A stretch of 64,000 nt of DNA from JAIXWP01 sp965247015 (GCA_965247015.1 CBDFGG010000006.1:186001-250000), one strand, 5' to 3'. Positions 17,578 through 27,239 are shown, counted from the first letter of the stretch. The notes: generated by a model not told the origin, from the sequence alone. Program-made: numbers and translations.

Positions 17578-19233
17578 CTATTTTTTCTTCGAAAACTCTA
17601 CTTCACGAAGCTCGTAATAGAAACGAGTGGTATCGAATTCCAATTTTCTATTTCCTTCCCATACAAGGGTTTTCGTTCCGGCCTCACGTGAAAGTCTGGT
17701 TTCCTTGCCTTCAACTATAAGTATTGCTGGCATTACAAAATCCGCTACATCGGTTTTCCAGCGATACTTTAAAATAGTCTTTCCATTTTTCTTTTCTATC
17801 TCATATTCCAAAACAGGAGGACTCTTTTTTGTAACATATTGCTCGAATATTTTCGAAAGATTCATCCCTGATTGTTCTGAAAAATAGGCCACTACTTCAT
17901 CATAATTAGTGGTGCGAATTTTAAATTCTTTATCGCTCATATTTTTAATCATCGCCCACCATTTCTCATCATCATCAACGAGGTGTCGAAGGGTATTCAA
18001 GAACAACATTCCTTTCACATACATGTCTGAATTTCCTTCATTGTTGAGGCCGTAAATACCAATCATTGGACTGCTATTACTCACGCTAGACTTCAGAGCA
18101 TTCACATATTTCATGGCGGTAGCGTAGTCATACATACACTCCACGTAAATCGCTTCTGTATACGTGCAAAAGCTTTCATGAATCCACATATCAGCCAGGT
18201 CTTGGGCACTCACACTATTTCCCCACCATTCGTGCCCCGTTTCGTGAATAATGATATAATCGAAGTCCAGATTTTGTCCGCTACGATCCATTCCCATATA
18301 TCCACGTTTGAATTTATTTCCATACGCTATCGCACCTTGATGTTCCATTCCCAAGTAAGGTGTCTCTACCAGTGCGTAACCATCATTCCAAAAAGGATAT
18401 TTTCCAAGAAACTTCTCATAGCATGCCAACATAGGCTTCACTTGTTGGAATTGCTTTTTCGCTAAGTCTAAACTCGCAGGTAGAACATAATAATCCAAAG
18501 CCAAACGCTCACCGTCTGGAGAAATGTAGGTGTCATCAAAGTGAATGTACTTAGCAATGTTAAGTGTTACGTTGTAATTATTAATTGGATAAGAGACTTT
18601 CCAATTGTATGTCGTAGTGCTATCGCTGTGTTGCGTCGCCTTTTCTTCTTGTCCGTTGCAAACTGCATATAAAGATGACGGCACTCGACAATGAATTCGC
18701 ATACTGTCGGGTTCATCACTGTAAACTTCCTTGGTGGGCCACCACAAACTAGCTCCAATGCCTTGGCATGAAACAGCCACCCATGGATTTCCTTCCTTAT
18801 CGGTAGACCAAGTAAAACCTCCATCCCACGGAGCCATTTTAGCAATGCGCGGGTTTCCGCTATATGCAACGATTAATTCCGTTTTTTCTCCCTTTAAAAT
18901 GGTTTTATCAAGATTAATAAACACAGCGTCAAAATCTCTCGTAAAGATTTGCGATCTACCCTCGAGAGTAATGGATTCAATGGTCATATTTTCAAATAAA
19001 TCCAATTGAATACGATTGGTATTCGAAATCGCTTCGAACAGAATTTTATTAATTCCAGAAATTTTCTGTGATGGAATATCAAGATTTATAGAAAGATCAT
19101 AATATCGAACATCAAAACATGTGCGCTCTAAACGTTCGCCACCTCGCAACGAATCGCGTCTGCCGAATTGCTCTTGAGCAAAAGTGCTGATAGTTAGTAT
19201 TGAAAGAAAACAAAGCGTCAATATATTTTTCAT
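17578..19233 (-). CDS. M1-family zinc metallopeptidase, exported
   Basis: 551 residues with signal peptide (MKNILTLCFLSILTISTFAQ). Zinc site HETGHEWW: H330, E331 and H334, with E353 (IHESF) 19 residues on as third ligand, the M1 gluzincin pattern. The exopeptidase motif reads GMEHQGAIAYGN instead of GxMEN, a common variant in Bacteroidota M1 proteins. N-terminal ~240 residues are the beta-sandwich domain. It lacks the long C-terminal helical domain of PepN, as in the short bacterial M1 group. Probably trims peptides in the periplasm or outside the cell. No operon partners in the same direction. Confidence 0.92.
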   Translation of the reverse strand: MKNILTLCFLSILTISTFAQEQFGRRDSLRGGERLERTCFDVRYYDLSINLDIPSQKISGINKILFEAISNTNRIQLDLFENMTIESITLEGRSQIFTRDFDAVFINLDKTILKGEKTELIVAYSGNPRIAKMAPWDGGFTWSTDKEGNPWVAVSCQGIGASLWWPTKEVYSDEPDSMRIHCRVPSSLYAVCNGQEEKATQHSDSTTTYNWKVSYPINNYNVTLNIAKYIHFDDTYISPDGERLALDYYVLPASLDLAKKQFQQVKPMLACYEKFLGKYPFWNDGYALVETPYLGMEHQGAIAYGNKFKRGYMGMDRSGQNLDFDYIIIHETGHEWWGNSVSAQDLADMWIHESFCTYTEAIYVECMYDYATAMKYVNALKSSVSNSSPMIGIYGLNNEGNSDMYVKGMLFLNTLRHLVDDDEKWWAMIKNMSDKEFKIRTTNYDEVVAYFSEQSGMNLSKIFEQYVTKKSPPVLEYEIEKKNGKTILKYRWKTDVADFVMPAILIVEGKETRLSREAGTKTLVWEGNRKLEFDTTRFYYELREVEFSKKK

Positions 19234-19315
19234 GCTCGCAAAATATTTAAAATAAAAATGATAACGATGAACTTTGTGACAAACGGAGGGTTTTATTTAC
19301 CTAAATGAATCACTA

Positions 19316-19681
19316 ATGAAAACAATTATTATCCTCCTTACCGCCGCACTTCTCGGTCAACCCTACCCAAGCAAAAGCCATACCCCACTGGAACAAGCTA
19401 CCGAAACTTTTACAAAGAAAGCAGTCAATTGGGTTCCTTTGAAATTATTAAATAATTCTGCCAAGAGTATTCCTTTAGAAATACCAGGCGTGATGAATCC
19501 TAACTTAAACCCATTCTCTGAAAGCGGAGTGAGTATTCCGGAAGGTACAGTGGTCTATTTCTTTGTCAAAAAGAAAAAATACCCGCTGGTGACCATTACT
19601 AATGGAATGGAAAAAGAGATCATCGTGGATGAGCTTATCAAGAAAAGAAAATTAGAGCTCGGTCTTACCAAGGGAGCATAA
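19316..19681 (+). CDS. Small exported hypothetical protein
   Basis: 121 residues with a likely signal peptide (MKTIIILLTAALLGQPYPSKS). The rest is Lys- and Pro-rich, predicted mostly strand, with a basic patch VKKKKYPLV and a hydrophilic C-terminus (IKKRKLELGL). Family not recognised. It precedes the 44-residue Cys-rich ORF and the DUF2721 gene on the same strand. Confidence 0.6.
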   Translation: MKTIIILLTAALLGQPYPSKSHTPLEQATETFTKKAVNWVPLKLLNNSAKSIPLEIPGVMNPNLNPFSESGVSIPEGTVVYFFVKKKKYPLVTITNGMEKEIIVDELIKKRKLELGLTKGA

Positions 19682-19735
19682 TACCACATTTGAGGTATTG
19701 CCCATGTCTCTAATGAAGCGCACTTTTGTTTCATC

Positions 19736-19870
19736 ATGAAGACAGAACCCAGTCCTTCTGCTAGATTAATTGGCGAATGCCCCTTGAGAGAATTAATATT
19801 CTGCAAGGATAAAAAGTGCTGCAAAAATTGGAAGCACGGCAAGCGCTGCAAAAAATGTCCTAAAAAATAG
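19736..19870 (+). CDS. 44-residue Cys/Lys-rich small protein
   Basis: An ATG-to-TAG frame of 45 codons. Cysteines fall at 15, 23, 28, 29, 38 and 41, with a very basic tail (GKRCKKCPKK) and a CxxC at 38-41. The spacing looks like a small metal-binding or zinc-ribbon peptide rather than chance, and I recall similar CCK(K/N)-GKRCK-CP tails in short Bacteroidota proteins, though I cannot confirm this here. It lies in a 222-bp gap between two genes on the same strand. No signal peptide. Confidence 0.55.
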   Translation: MKTEPSPSARLIGECPLRELIFCKDKKCCKNWKHGKRCKKCPKK

Positions 19871-19903
19871 TGTTGTCTTCTTCTTTGACTGTACTTTGCA
19901 GTC

Positions 19904-20350
19904 ATGGATATCACCATCAATACTCCGGCGTTACTTTTTCCTGCCATTAGTTTGATCATGCTTGCATACACCAATCGCTTCTTAGCCCTAGCGAATGTTG
20001 TCAGAGCACTTCACGACCGTTATAAAAATTCGGACGGTACTACTAATCCTCGAATTCATGCTCAAATAAAAAATCTGAAGTTCCGACTTCGATTGATTAA
20101 AAACATGCAAATACTGGGTGTATTAAGCATTCTGGTGGCCATACTCAGTATGTACGAAATCTATGTCAACAATATGACGACCGCTAGATGGATGTTTGCC
20201 ACCTCTCTTGTGTTATTTATAGCGTCACTTGCGATATCACTCATTGAACTCATTCAAAGTACTAAATCACTCGAAATCGAGCTTAGTGATATGGAAGACA
20301 TGGAAGATGATAGCATTAAAGACTATTTCAAAAAAATTACGGGTCAATAA
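19904..20350 (+). CDS. DUF2721 membrane protein
   Basis: 148 residues. An N-terminal hydrophobic segment (TPALLFPAISLIMLAYTNRF) is followed by a cytosolic helical linker with the DUF2721-type motif RFLALANVVRALHDRY and then two further transmembrane segments (ILGVLSILVAILSMYEI and FATSLVLFIASLAISLIELI), ending in an acidic tail (DMEDMEDD). Function of the family is unknown. It ends 8 bp before the MutS-like gene and is probably co-transcribed with it. Confidence 0.85.
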   Translation: MDITINTPALLFPAISLIMLAYTNRFLALANVVRALHDRYKNSDGTTNPRIHAQIKNLKFRLRLIKNMQILGVLSILVAILSMYEIYVNNMTTARWMFATSLVLFIASLAISLIELIQSTKSLEIELSDMEDMEDDSIKDYFKKITGQ

Positions 20351-20358
20351 TAGAAGAA

Positions 20359-22131
20359 ATGAATTCATATAAAAATCTTTATGATCACTTTCTTCTCCTT
20401 CAAAAGGCCACTCAGAAAAAAGTACGACAATTTGGATACCTACGTCTCCTCGCTGCACTCCTAGCGATTTTTGGAGCATATGTTCTTTTCAAATTTGGTA
20501 ATAATCTAGCTTGGCTATCCATCTTAGTTGGCATCGTTTCCTTTATTTTTTTAGTAAAAAAACAAAAAGCGCTTACTTCATTAGAACGATATTATGGCGC
20601 TAGAGTATCTATCTGTGCTAAGGAAATACGTTTTCTTGATGGTCAAAAAAACGTCTTTGATGGTGGCGCTTCTTTTCTTACCGAAAATCATAATTACAGT
20701 CTAGATCTCGACATCTTTGGGAGCAATAGTTTATTTGGACATTTAAATCGAACACACACCATTCAAGGGGCACAAATACTAGCGGAGTATTTATCAAAAG
20801 AATCGGAAATGAGTGTGATCCAGAAAAGACAACTTGCTGTTCAAGAATTGACGCCGCAGTCAGAATGGAGACAACATGTGGAGGCATATGCTCAACTTGT
20901 AAATGACACCTCCGAAAATAATCGTTCTATCAAATCATGGATCTCCCTTTCAACGGGATCACTATCGACTGTGCTTCGAATTGCTTCTTTTCTCCTTCCA
21001 ATTCTTTTAGCGGCTAATATTTCTGCGTACATCCTTACCTCTAACTTTCTTTTTATACGCTTTGCCATTTTTGTATTCCTCCTCCAGTTGAGTGTAGTTG
21101 GATTTAAATTAAAAGAAATACTCCAAGAGGTTAGTCTTTTTGATAAAATAAAAGATACCCTGCATCATTATATCCCGCTTTTTGAAGAGCTTGAAAATCA
21201 TCCTTTTCAGGCAGAAATCCTGCAAGGACTTCAATCAAAATTGAAAGGGAAAAATGATCTGGCCTCACAGAACATTGAAAAACTAAGTATCCTCGTCAAT
21301 AATTTAAGTTCCATTCAAAACCTCGTCGGCGCTACTATCTTCAATGGTCTGACATGCTATCACCTTCATCAGTACCACACCTACTTGAAGTGGAAAAAAA
21401 CACATCAAGTAAAATTGAACACATGGCTTGAGGCAATTGCAGAGTGGGAAACCTTACATAGTCTTGCGCAATTCAGTTATAACAATTCTGATTTTGCATA
21501 TCCTGTTTTCGATGAAAGTACGATTGAGTTTGAAAACATGGCTCATCCGCTTTTGCCCGCCCAGCGCAGGGTTAGTAATTGTATTTCATACAATAAGTCT
21601 GGCACCGTTATCCTCACAGGTTCAAATATGTCAGGTAAATCAACCTTTCTCAGGACCATTGGTGTCAATCTAGTCTTAGCCAATTGTGGAAGCGTAGTGG
21701 CTGCAACGGCTGCGAAATTTCAGCCCAGACAAATACTTGTCAGCATGCGCCTAGATGATTCTCTTGCTGATAGTCAAAGTTATTTTTTCGCGGAAATAAA
21801 TAGAATAAAAATGATCGTCGAGAAAATGAATGAGCAGAGCTCGTTCATTATCCTCGACGAAATTTTAAGAGGTACCAACTCTGATGACAAGCGAAATGGA
21901 ACGATTGAACTGCTTAAGAAGTTAAAAGACCAAAACGCCACAGGTATTATCGCTACTCATGATACTGAGGTGTGTCAACTCACTTTTCAATTCTCCGATT
22001 ATTTCAGAAATAAATGTTTTGAAGTGGAGATTAAAGAGAATGACCTTTACTTCGATTATGTCTTAAGAGAAGGTATATGTCAAAATAAAAGTGCTACTTT
22101 TTTAATGAAAAAAGTGGGAATTATCAGCTAA
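20359..22131 (+). CDS. Membrane-anchored MutS-like ATPase
   Basis: 590 residues. Two transmembrane helices near 28-66 and two near 200-245 are followed by a helical core and a C-terminal MutS-family ATPase: Walker A GSNMSGKST near 419-427, the LDDSLADSQSYFFAE region, Walker B IILDE near 496-501, RGTNSDDK and the ATHD H-loop. The mismatch-recognition and connector domains of MutS1 are absent, and there is no Smr nuclease as in MutS2. So it is not the mismatch-repair protein; it belongs to the Bacteroidota/Firmicutes group of short membrane MutS-like proteins of unknown role. It follows DUF2721 by 8 bp. Confidence 0.88.
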   Translation: MNSYKNLYDHFLLLQKATQKKVRQFGYLRLLAALLAIFGAYVLFKFGNNLAWLSILVGIVSFIFLVKKQKALTSLERYYGARVSICAKEIRFLDGQKNVFDGGASFLTENHNYSLDLDIFGSNSLFGHLNRTHTIQGAQILAEYLSKESEMSVIQKRQLAVQELTPQSEWRQHVEAYAQLVNDTSENNRSIKSWISLSTGSLSTVLRIASFLLPILLAANISAYILTSNFLFIRFAIFVFLLQLSVVGFKLKEILQEVSLFDKIKDTLHHYIPLFEELENHPFQAEILQGLQSKLKGKNDLASQNIEKLSILVNNLSSIQNLVGATIFNGLTCYHLHQYHTYLKWKKTHQVKLNTWLEAIAEWETLHSLAQFSYNNSDFAYPVFDESTIEFENMAHPLLPAQRRVSNCISYNKSGTVILTGSNMSGKSTFLRTIGVNLVLANCGSVVAATAAKFQPRQILVSMRLDDSLADSQSYFFAEINRIKMIVEKMNEQSSFIILDEILRGTNSDDKRNGTIELLKKLKDQNATGIIATHDTEVCQLTFQFSDYFRNKCFEVEIKENDLYFDYVLREGICQNKSATFLMKKVGIIS

Positions 22132-22138
22132 TTCAGAA

Positions 22139-23455
22139 CTAGAATCTAAAGATGGTAGAAAATATTATTCGGTTTTCTACAGTTCTTAAGTCTGCTGTAT
22201 ATCCGGATGGATCACCAATAGGCGCATTCCAACCATTCGGAGATGTTACGCCACCGCTACCCGTAAAATATGGAACATTCATTTCTCTGTGAACAATCTC
22301 CAATCCGAAAGTCATATAATCATTTGGCATAAACTGTACTCCTGTGCTTCCATCCCAGCCTTTTAATTGATCGCCTGGGTTTTGAGTGAGTACCCCCGTG
22401 CCGGCTGGAAGTAATGCGAGATACCTTCCTGGATTATTTATAAAGCCACCGCCGAAAGTCCAAGCCCATTGCTGCTTGGCTCCAAACCAAAAACGATTGT
22501 AAAACATTGCACTGATAAAATGTTGTGCTGGGGTGATTGAATCACCGTTGAAAGGAACCACTCCACCACCATTTTCAAATCCTAAATCTCCTGTCACAGA
22601 AAAAGCAGCTTTTGTGATTCCCGATTTTCCTGGACGATTAATATATCTCACCAAAACACTATTGTCTGTGTGAAATCTCATGCGTTCTTTATTGAGAGCG
22701 GTATCCCATCCTACATAGCTGCTTGATAGTAAGGACAACCATTCCTTAGGACGCCAATTGGTTTGATATCCCAGACCAGGAGCCTCATTGAACATTCCAT
22801 AGGTTTGCCATCCATTCACCAACCACAACTCTACTTTCAACTTTGTGGTTGGAAACATTTGAACCCTTGCACCAGTGAAAAACCAAGGTGTATTATCACT
22901 CGTGTAGCTGGGCTGATAATTCCAGTTTTCAAAGTTGTTGTAAGATAATAGCCCTACATAAGACTTGAAGATCCCGAAGTCAATATTTACTCCCTTCATT
23001 TTATTTAAATGAATACCTGCATAGCCTTCTGTTACGTAGCGGAGAGCATTGTAGAGGTCATATTGACCGCGCAATGGAGTGTTGTCATTTCTAGGAATCC
23101 CTGTTGCTCTTGTTCCAAATTGGAGCATTAGTTTACCTCGAGCACCAGACTTTGGTTCAAAGACTTCTCCTCCTGCTTCGATATACGAGAGATTAAATTC
23201 ATTCGCACGAAAGGTAGCTGTACTTCCTGTTGTAGTATGGTCTATCGGATTATGAAATGAATAATTGTAATTCATATCCATGGTAATTCCTCCAGTAAAA
23301 TATTTGCTTCTGAGTAAAGATTCTTTTTGTCGGTTGTTTCCTTGTAGCCAAGAAAAATCTCCCCAGGCAAACGGTTCATCAGAAAGAGAGTCATTTTCTT
23401 GGGCAATAGACCACAGGCTGCATGCGCTGAGCATTGCAATGATTAAATATTTCAT
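22139..23455 (-). CDS. Bbp2-family outer-membrane porin
   Basis: 438 residues, signal peptide MKYLIIAMLSACSLWSIAQ, then alternating beta-strands ending in an aromatic terminal residue (NRIIFSTIFRF), as in outer-membrane barrels. The strand pattern (RANEFNLSYIEAGGEV, GYAGIHLNKMKGVNIDFGIF, NWSYQ-like segments) fits the putative beta-barrel porin-2 (Bbp2/OmpL-like) family. It starts 7 bp after the kup stop, so it is probably co-transcribed with the potassium transporter, and could be the outer-membrane route for K+ supply; that role is inference. Confidence 0.78.
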   Translation of the reverse strand: MKYLIIAMLSACSLWSIAQENDSLSDEPFAWGDFSWLQGNNRQKESLLRSKYFTGGITMDMNYNYSFHNPIDHTTTGSTATFRANEFNLSYIEAGGEVFEPKSGARGKLMLQFGTRATGIPRNDNTPLRGQYDLYNALRYVTEGYAGIHLNKMKGVNIDFGIFKSYVGLLSYNNFENWNYQPSYTSDNTPWFFTGARVQMFPTTKLKVELWLVNGWQTYGMFNEAPGLGYQTNWRPKEWLSLLSSSYVGWDTALNKERMRFHTDNSVLVRYINRPGKSGITKAAFSVTGDLGFENGGGVVPFNGDSITPAQHFISAMFYNRFWFGAKQQWAWTFGGGFINNPGRYLALLPAGTGVLTQNPGDQLKGWDGSTGVQFMPNDYMTFGLEIVHREMNVPYFTGSGGVTSPNGWNAPIGDPSGYTADLRTVENRIIFSTIFRF

Positions 23456-23462
23456 ATTAAAA

Positions 23463-25406
23463 TTAATTTTGTTTTCTACACAGATCTATATTTTCAATGG
23501 GATGAAAAATGAGCGGAACTTGCTCTATGACCATGTCACTTTTTTCTAAACCAAAAGCCTTCTCATCCTTTACTCCGAGATGCTTTAGCATAAAATAGCT
23601 TCGCAATAAAAGACCATCGCTCAAGCTAAAATCATTTTCTACACTCAAGAATTTCTCAATAATCACAAATTTGAAATCCGGTTCATTGTTGTATTTCGTC
23701 GAACCGTCAGGACGTATATGAAGATTCAATTCTTTCTGCTGAACGAGATCTTGTACAATTCTTTTAAAATACAATTCCGTTCTTGGTTGAATTCTGAATC
23801 CAATATTGATATTGACTTTGATCACTTTATCATCTAACAGCTCTGTCACATCATAATCCAAGGTATATGGATGCTCGGTTCTGTTGAGGTGAACAAACCA
23901 ATACACATCCGCTCTTTTAGGCTTTTTAGAAAAAATTGATTTGATAATTTTCTCCTCGATTTCATGTCTTCTATCTGCTTTGGTTAAATAAATCAAGTGA
24001 GTAGAAAACTTAGGAATCGAATCATCTTCACTTAGCTCTTTTATCAATCCTACATGCTGGCCTAAATCAGTAAAACGAGTCATTTTATTGGTTGACTTTC
24101 TTGCTTTATACCATACATACATGATTAGGAAAATGAATAATTCAAAAAATAGAAACATCCATCTTTCTTTGATTTTTGCTACGTTGGTGATGAAAAATGA
24201 AAGTTCTACCACGCTGAAAAGTGTGAGTAATCCAAAGACATAGATTTTATTCCACTTTAATTTATACACCAAGAAGTATCCCAACAAAATAGTGGTCATC
24301 ATCATAGCAACTGTAATGGAGAAGCCATAAGCCGCTTCCATATGCGTAGAAGATTGGAAGTACACTATCATCGCTACACAGCCTATCCACAAAATAGTAT
24401 TTACACTGGGAATATAAATCTGACCTTTCATTTCAGTTGGTTGTTTGACTGTTACACGAGGCCAGAAATTCAAGTTGATAGCTTCTGAGATTAATGTATA
24501 AGAACCGCTGATCAATGCTTGAGAGGCAATAATGGTCGCACCTGTGGCGATGAGAATTCCAGGTAATAGAAACCATGATGGCATCATTTCAAAGAATGGA
24601 TTGCGTCCTTCAAGAAAAGGATTGCCTTGTGATAGAAGCCAAGCGCCTTGTCCGAAATAATTCAGTAGTAAACTTATTTTCACAAAAAGCCACGTGTATC
24701 TAATATTCGGCCTGCCGCAGTGACCAAGGTCGGAATACAATGCCTCCGCACCTGTGGTGCATAGGAACACCGCACCCAGCAACCAAAATCCTTCAGGATA
24801 TTCTACCAACAAATTGTAAGCGTATACTGGATTTAATGCCTTTAAAACTCCTGGAGCGTTCACGAGTTGTGACACTCCAACAATTGATAGCATCAAGAAC
24901 CAAATGACCATGACTGGTCCAAAAAAGCTTCCCACTTTCTGAGTTCCAAATCTTTGAAAGAAAAATAGTAAGCTTAGAATAATGATAACGATTGGAACGG
25001 TTGGAATTGATTCTAGACCATTCACTAGTTGCAATCCTTCCACAGCAGAAGCTACAGAAATAGGTGGTGTAATGATTCCATCAGCAAGCAATGTGGTTGC
25101 TCCTAGGATGGTTGGTATGACTAATTTTTTACCATAACGTCTGACTAATGCATAGAGAGAAAAAATCCCTCCCTCTCCTTCGTTGTCGGCTTTCAAAGTG
25201 AGCCATATATATTTGATACTCGTCTGGAATACAAGTGTCCAAACGATACACGAGAGACCTCCAAGAACAAGTTGTTCAGATATTTCCTTTTCACCAACGA
25301 TTGCTTTAAGAACATAAAGCGGGCTTGTACCTATGTCGCCGTAAATGATTCCGAGTGCAACAAGCAGCGAGGCTGCGGAAATTTTGGAGGATAATTTAGA
25401 TGCCAT
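23463..25406 (-). CDS. kup: KUP potassium uptake transporter
   Basis: 647 residues. The N-terminus contains the KUP signature LGIIYGDIGTSPLYVLK, then 12 hydrophobic helices up to about residue 440 (including GAEALYSDLGHCGRPNI and QALISGSYTLISEA), and a ~190-residue cytosolic C-terminal domain. Catalyses proton-coupled K+ uptake across the inner membrane. It lies 92 bp after a KdpE-type regulator in the same direction and 7 bp before a Bbp2 porin. Confidence 0.96.
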   Translation of the reverse strand: MASKLSSKISAASLLVALGIIYGDIGTSPLYVLKAIVGEKEISEQLVLGGLSCIVWTLVFQTSIKYIWLTLKADNEGEGGIFSLYALVRRYGKKLVIPTILGATTLLADGIITPPISVASAVEGLQLVNGLESIPTVPIVIIILSLLFFFQRFGTQKVGSFFGPVMVIWFLMLSIVGVSQLVNAPGVLKALNPVYAYNLLVEYPEGFWLLGAVFLCTTGAEALYSDLGHCGRPNIRYTWLFVKISLLLNYFGQGAWLLSQGNPFLEGRNPFFEMMPSWFLLPGILIATGATIIASQALISGSYTLISEAINLNFWPRVTVKQPTEMKGQIYIPSVNTILWIGCVAMIVYFQSSTHMEAAYGFSITVAMMMTTILLGYFLVYKLKWNKIYVFGLLTLFSVVELSFFITNVAKIKERWMFLFFELFIFLIMYVWYKARKSTNKMTRFTDLGQHVGLIKELSEDDSIPKFSTHLIYLTKADRRHEIEEKIIKSIFSKKPKRADVYWFVHLNRTEHPYTLDYDVTELLDDKVIKVNINIGFRIQPRTELYFKRIVQDLVQQKELNLHIRPDGSTKYNNEPDFKFVIIEKFLSVENDFSLSDGLLLRSYFMLKHLGVKDEKAFGLEKSDMVIEQVPLIFHPIENIDLCRKQN

Positions 25407-25498
25407 TCTATTAAAATTTTGAACGGCACAAAATTCCTTCTCACGATATCAAGAGAATATTAAAAGATAAATAGTGGTATAAAGATTTTATAAAGAAA

Positions 25499-26176
25499 TC
25501 AACCAAACCTGTATCCGACGCCACTTTCAGTAATAATATATTTTGGCGCATTGGGGTTTTCCTCCAACTTCTTTCTGAGCTGGGCCACGTAAACCCGTAA
25601 GTATTGAGATTCATTTTGATAACCCACTCCCCAAATTTCTTTGAGTATAAAATGATGGGTCAATACTTTTCCAATATTGGAGGCAAACAGTGAAATCAAT
25701 TGATATTCCGTTGAAGTCAGTTTCAATATTTCTTGATTCTTCTTTACCAATCTAAGAGAAAGATCAATGGAAATATCACCCACCTCCACGAGACTAGAAG
25801 CCTCCTCCGAACTATTGCGTTTGATGGCCGCTCTTACCCGAGCGAGTAGCTCACCTGTTCTGAATGGTTTCGTTAGGTAATCACTTGCACCGTGATCTAA
25901 CGCCCTGATGATACTTTCTTCATCGCTTTGAACGGATAGCATGATAACAGCTTTGTGATACCAAACCTTCAGGTCTTCTAGAATATCTAGTCCACTTTTG
26001 TCAGGCAAACCAATGTCGAGCAATATGAGATCTGGCGGGTGATTGGCTGCTGCAATAAGTCCGTCTTGACCAGATTCGGCTAGTGCTACTTTGTAACCTT
26101 GACTTTCCAAAGAAATGGAGAGAAGCTTGCGAATAGCAGGCTCATCATCAATAACAAGAATGCAAGGCTTATTCAT
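25499..26176 (-). CDS. KdpE-like response regulator (OmpR family)
   Basis: 225 residues. Receiver domain with the acidic pair in VIDDEP (10-12), phospho-acceptor D54 (ILLDIGLPDKSG) and the conserved Lys in LTKPFRTGELLARVR, followed by an OmpR/PhoB winged helix (TSTEYQLISLFASNIGKVLTH, QYLRVYVAQLRKKLE). The linker region and ending match KdpE closely. Its start overlaps the sensor-kinase gene by 8 bp. No kdpFABC ATPase genes are in the window; kup follows, so K+ uptake through Kup is the probable target. Confidence 0.88.
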   Translation of the reverse strand: MNKPCILVIDDEPAIRKLLSISLESQGYKVALAESGQDGLIAAANHPPDLILLDIGLPDKSGLDILEDLKVWYHKAVIMLSVQSDEESIIRALDHGASDYLTKPFRTGELLARVRAAIKRNSSEEASSLVEVGDISIDLSLRLVKKNQEILKLTSTEYQLISLFASNIGKVLTHHFILKEIWGVGYQNESQYLRVYVAQLRKKLEENPNAPKYIITESGVGYRFG

Positions 26177-27239
26177 TTTTCAACTGATTCAAGAAAGAAG
26201 TTTCAGCTGCAAAAGAAATTATAAATCGCGCTCCACCCTCTGTTTTATTTTCGAGATGAATGGTACCATTCATAGCTTCTACGAATCCTTTTGCAATGGA
26301 CAACCCCAATCCAGTGCCGCCACTCTTCGTTCCTGGTAATCGATAAAATTTTTCAAATACACGCTCGAACTCGTTCTCTGGAAAGCCAGGGCCATTGTCG
26401 CCAATGAGAATTTGGAGAATATTATTTTCGCCAATAGTGAATGTAATATTCACCTCATCATTGGTGTAATTTATTGCATTATGTAGCAGGTTATCCAATA
26501 CTTGAAAGAGTAGTCCTTCATCCAATTTTACAAGCGGCAGCTGTTCGTCAAACTTCCAAGAAAGACGATTTTGATGATGAAGATAGAAGTCTTGTTGCAA
26601 TAATTGATGCAAGAATTCTTGCAAATCAATCCACTTTTGGCGTGGCTTGACTACCATCGATTCCAGCCTACTCATGTTTAGCAGATTCTCTACCTGACGA
26701 TTGAGCCTGATTCCGGCGTCTGAAATCTCATGGATCAATTCTGATTTCTGAGTTTCAGAAAATTTCACATCTGATGCTTTCAGCATATCGGTAGCTCCTA
26801 TGACCGTTGAGATCGGCGTTCTTAATTCATGCGAAAGAGAATTAAATAAGGTACTATACAATCGAAGACTTGCCTCTTTTTCCTCCTTGTCTCTAATTTT
26901 CTTTTCTTGTTGTTTGATTTGGTAGGTTAAAACACCATTTACCAATGCAATAAAAAAGTACATGAAAAAAAGGGCATTATCAGCAGGATCTGTGATATGC
27001 AGCGTGAATAATGGTGGAATAAAGAAGAAATTCCAGACCAAAGCACTCAAAATGCAAGAAACTAAAACTGCTATTATATCAAATAACAGCGCGAGCACAG
27101 AAACGACTCCCAGCAGGACAATAGCAACAACTTTATAATTTTGACCTGAGAGAAATAGGAAACAAAAAACGCTCACCAGGGCGATGGACGCCAAGCTAAC
27201 CATCAATTGTTTTCCAACGCTCGCTTTTCTTCCAATCAT
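26169..27239 (-). CDS. Short KdpD-like sensor histidine kinase
   Basis: About 356 residues from the ATG at 27239 (the TTG at 27245 is less likely). Four transmembrane helices in the first ~105 residues match the DUF4118 segment of KdpD (WNFFFIPPLFTLHITDPADN), followed by a coiled linker, HisKA with the H-box NSLSHELRTPIS (H137), and HATPase (N-box DNLLHNAINYTND, GDNGPGFPE, GGTGLGLSIAKGFVEAM). The ~400-residue N-terminal KdpD and Usp domains of classical KdpD are missing, so any cytosolic ligand sensing by those domains is lost. A -7-like TAGATTTG lies at 27264-27271 on the minus strand. Confidence 0.88.
   Translation of the reverse strand: MIGRKASVGKQLMVSLASIALVSVFCFLFLSGQNYKVVAIVLLGVVSVLALLFDIIAVLVSCILSALVWNFFFIPPLFTLHITDPADNALFFMYFFIALVNGVLTYQIKQQEKKIRDKEEKEASLRLYSTLFNSLSHELRTPISTVIGATDMLKASDVKFSETQKSELIHEISDAGIRLNRQVENLLNMSRLESMVVKPRQKWIDLQEFLHQLLQQDFYLHHQNRLSWKFDEQLPLVKLDEGLLFQVLDNLLHNAINYTNDEVNITFTIGENNILQILIGDNGPGFPENEFERVFEKFYRLPGTKSGGTGLGLSIAKGFVEAMNGTIHLENKTEGGARFIISFAAETSFLNQLKNE

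Noticed and set aside
20359..22131. Canonical mutS mismatch-repair gene
   Set aside because: Too short (590 residues), with transmembrane helices and without N-terminal mismatch-binding domains.
25499..27239. Complete Kdp system
   Set aside because: No kdpF, kdpA, kdpB or kdpC reading frames within the window.
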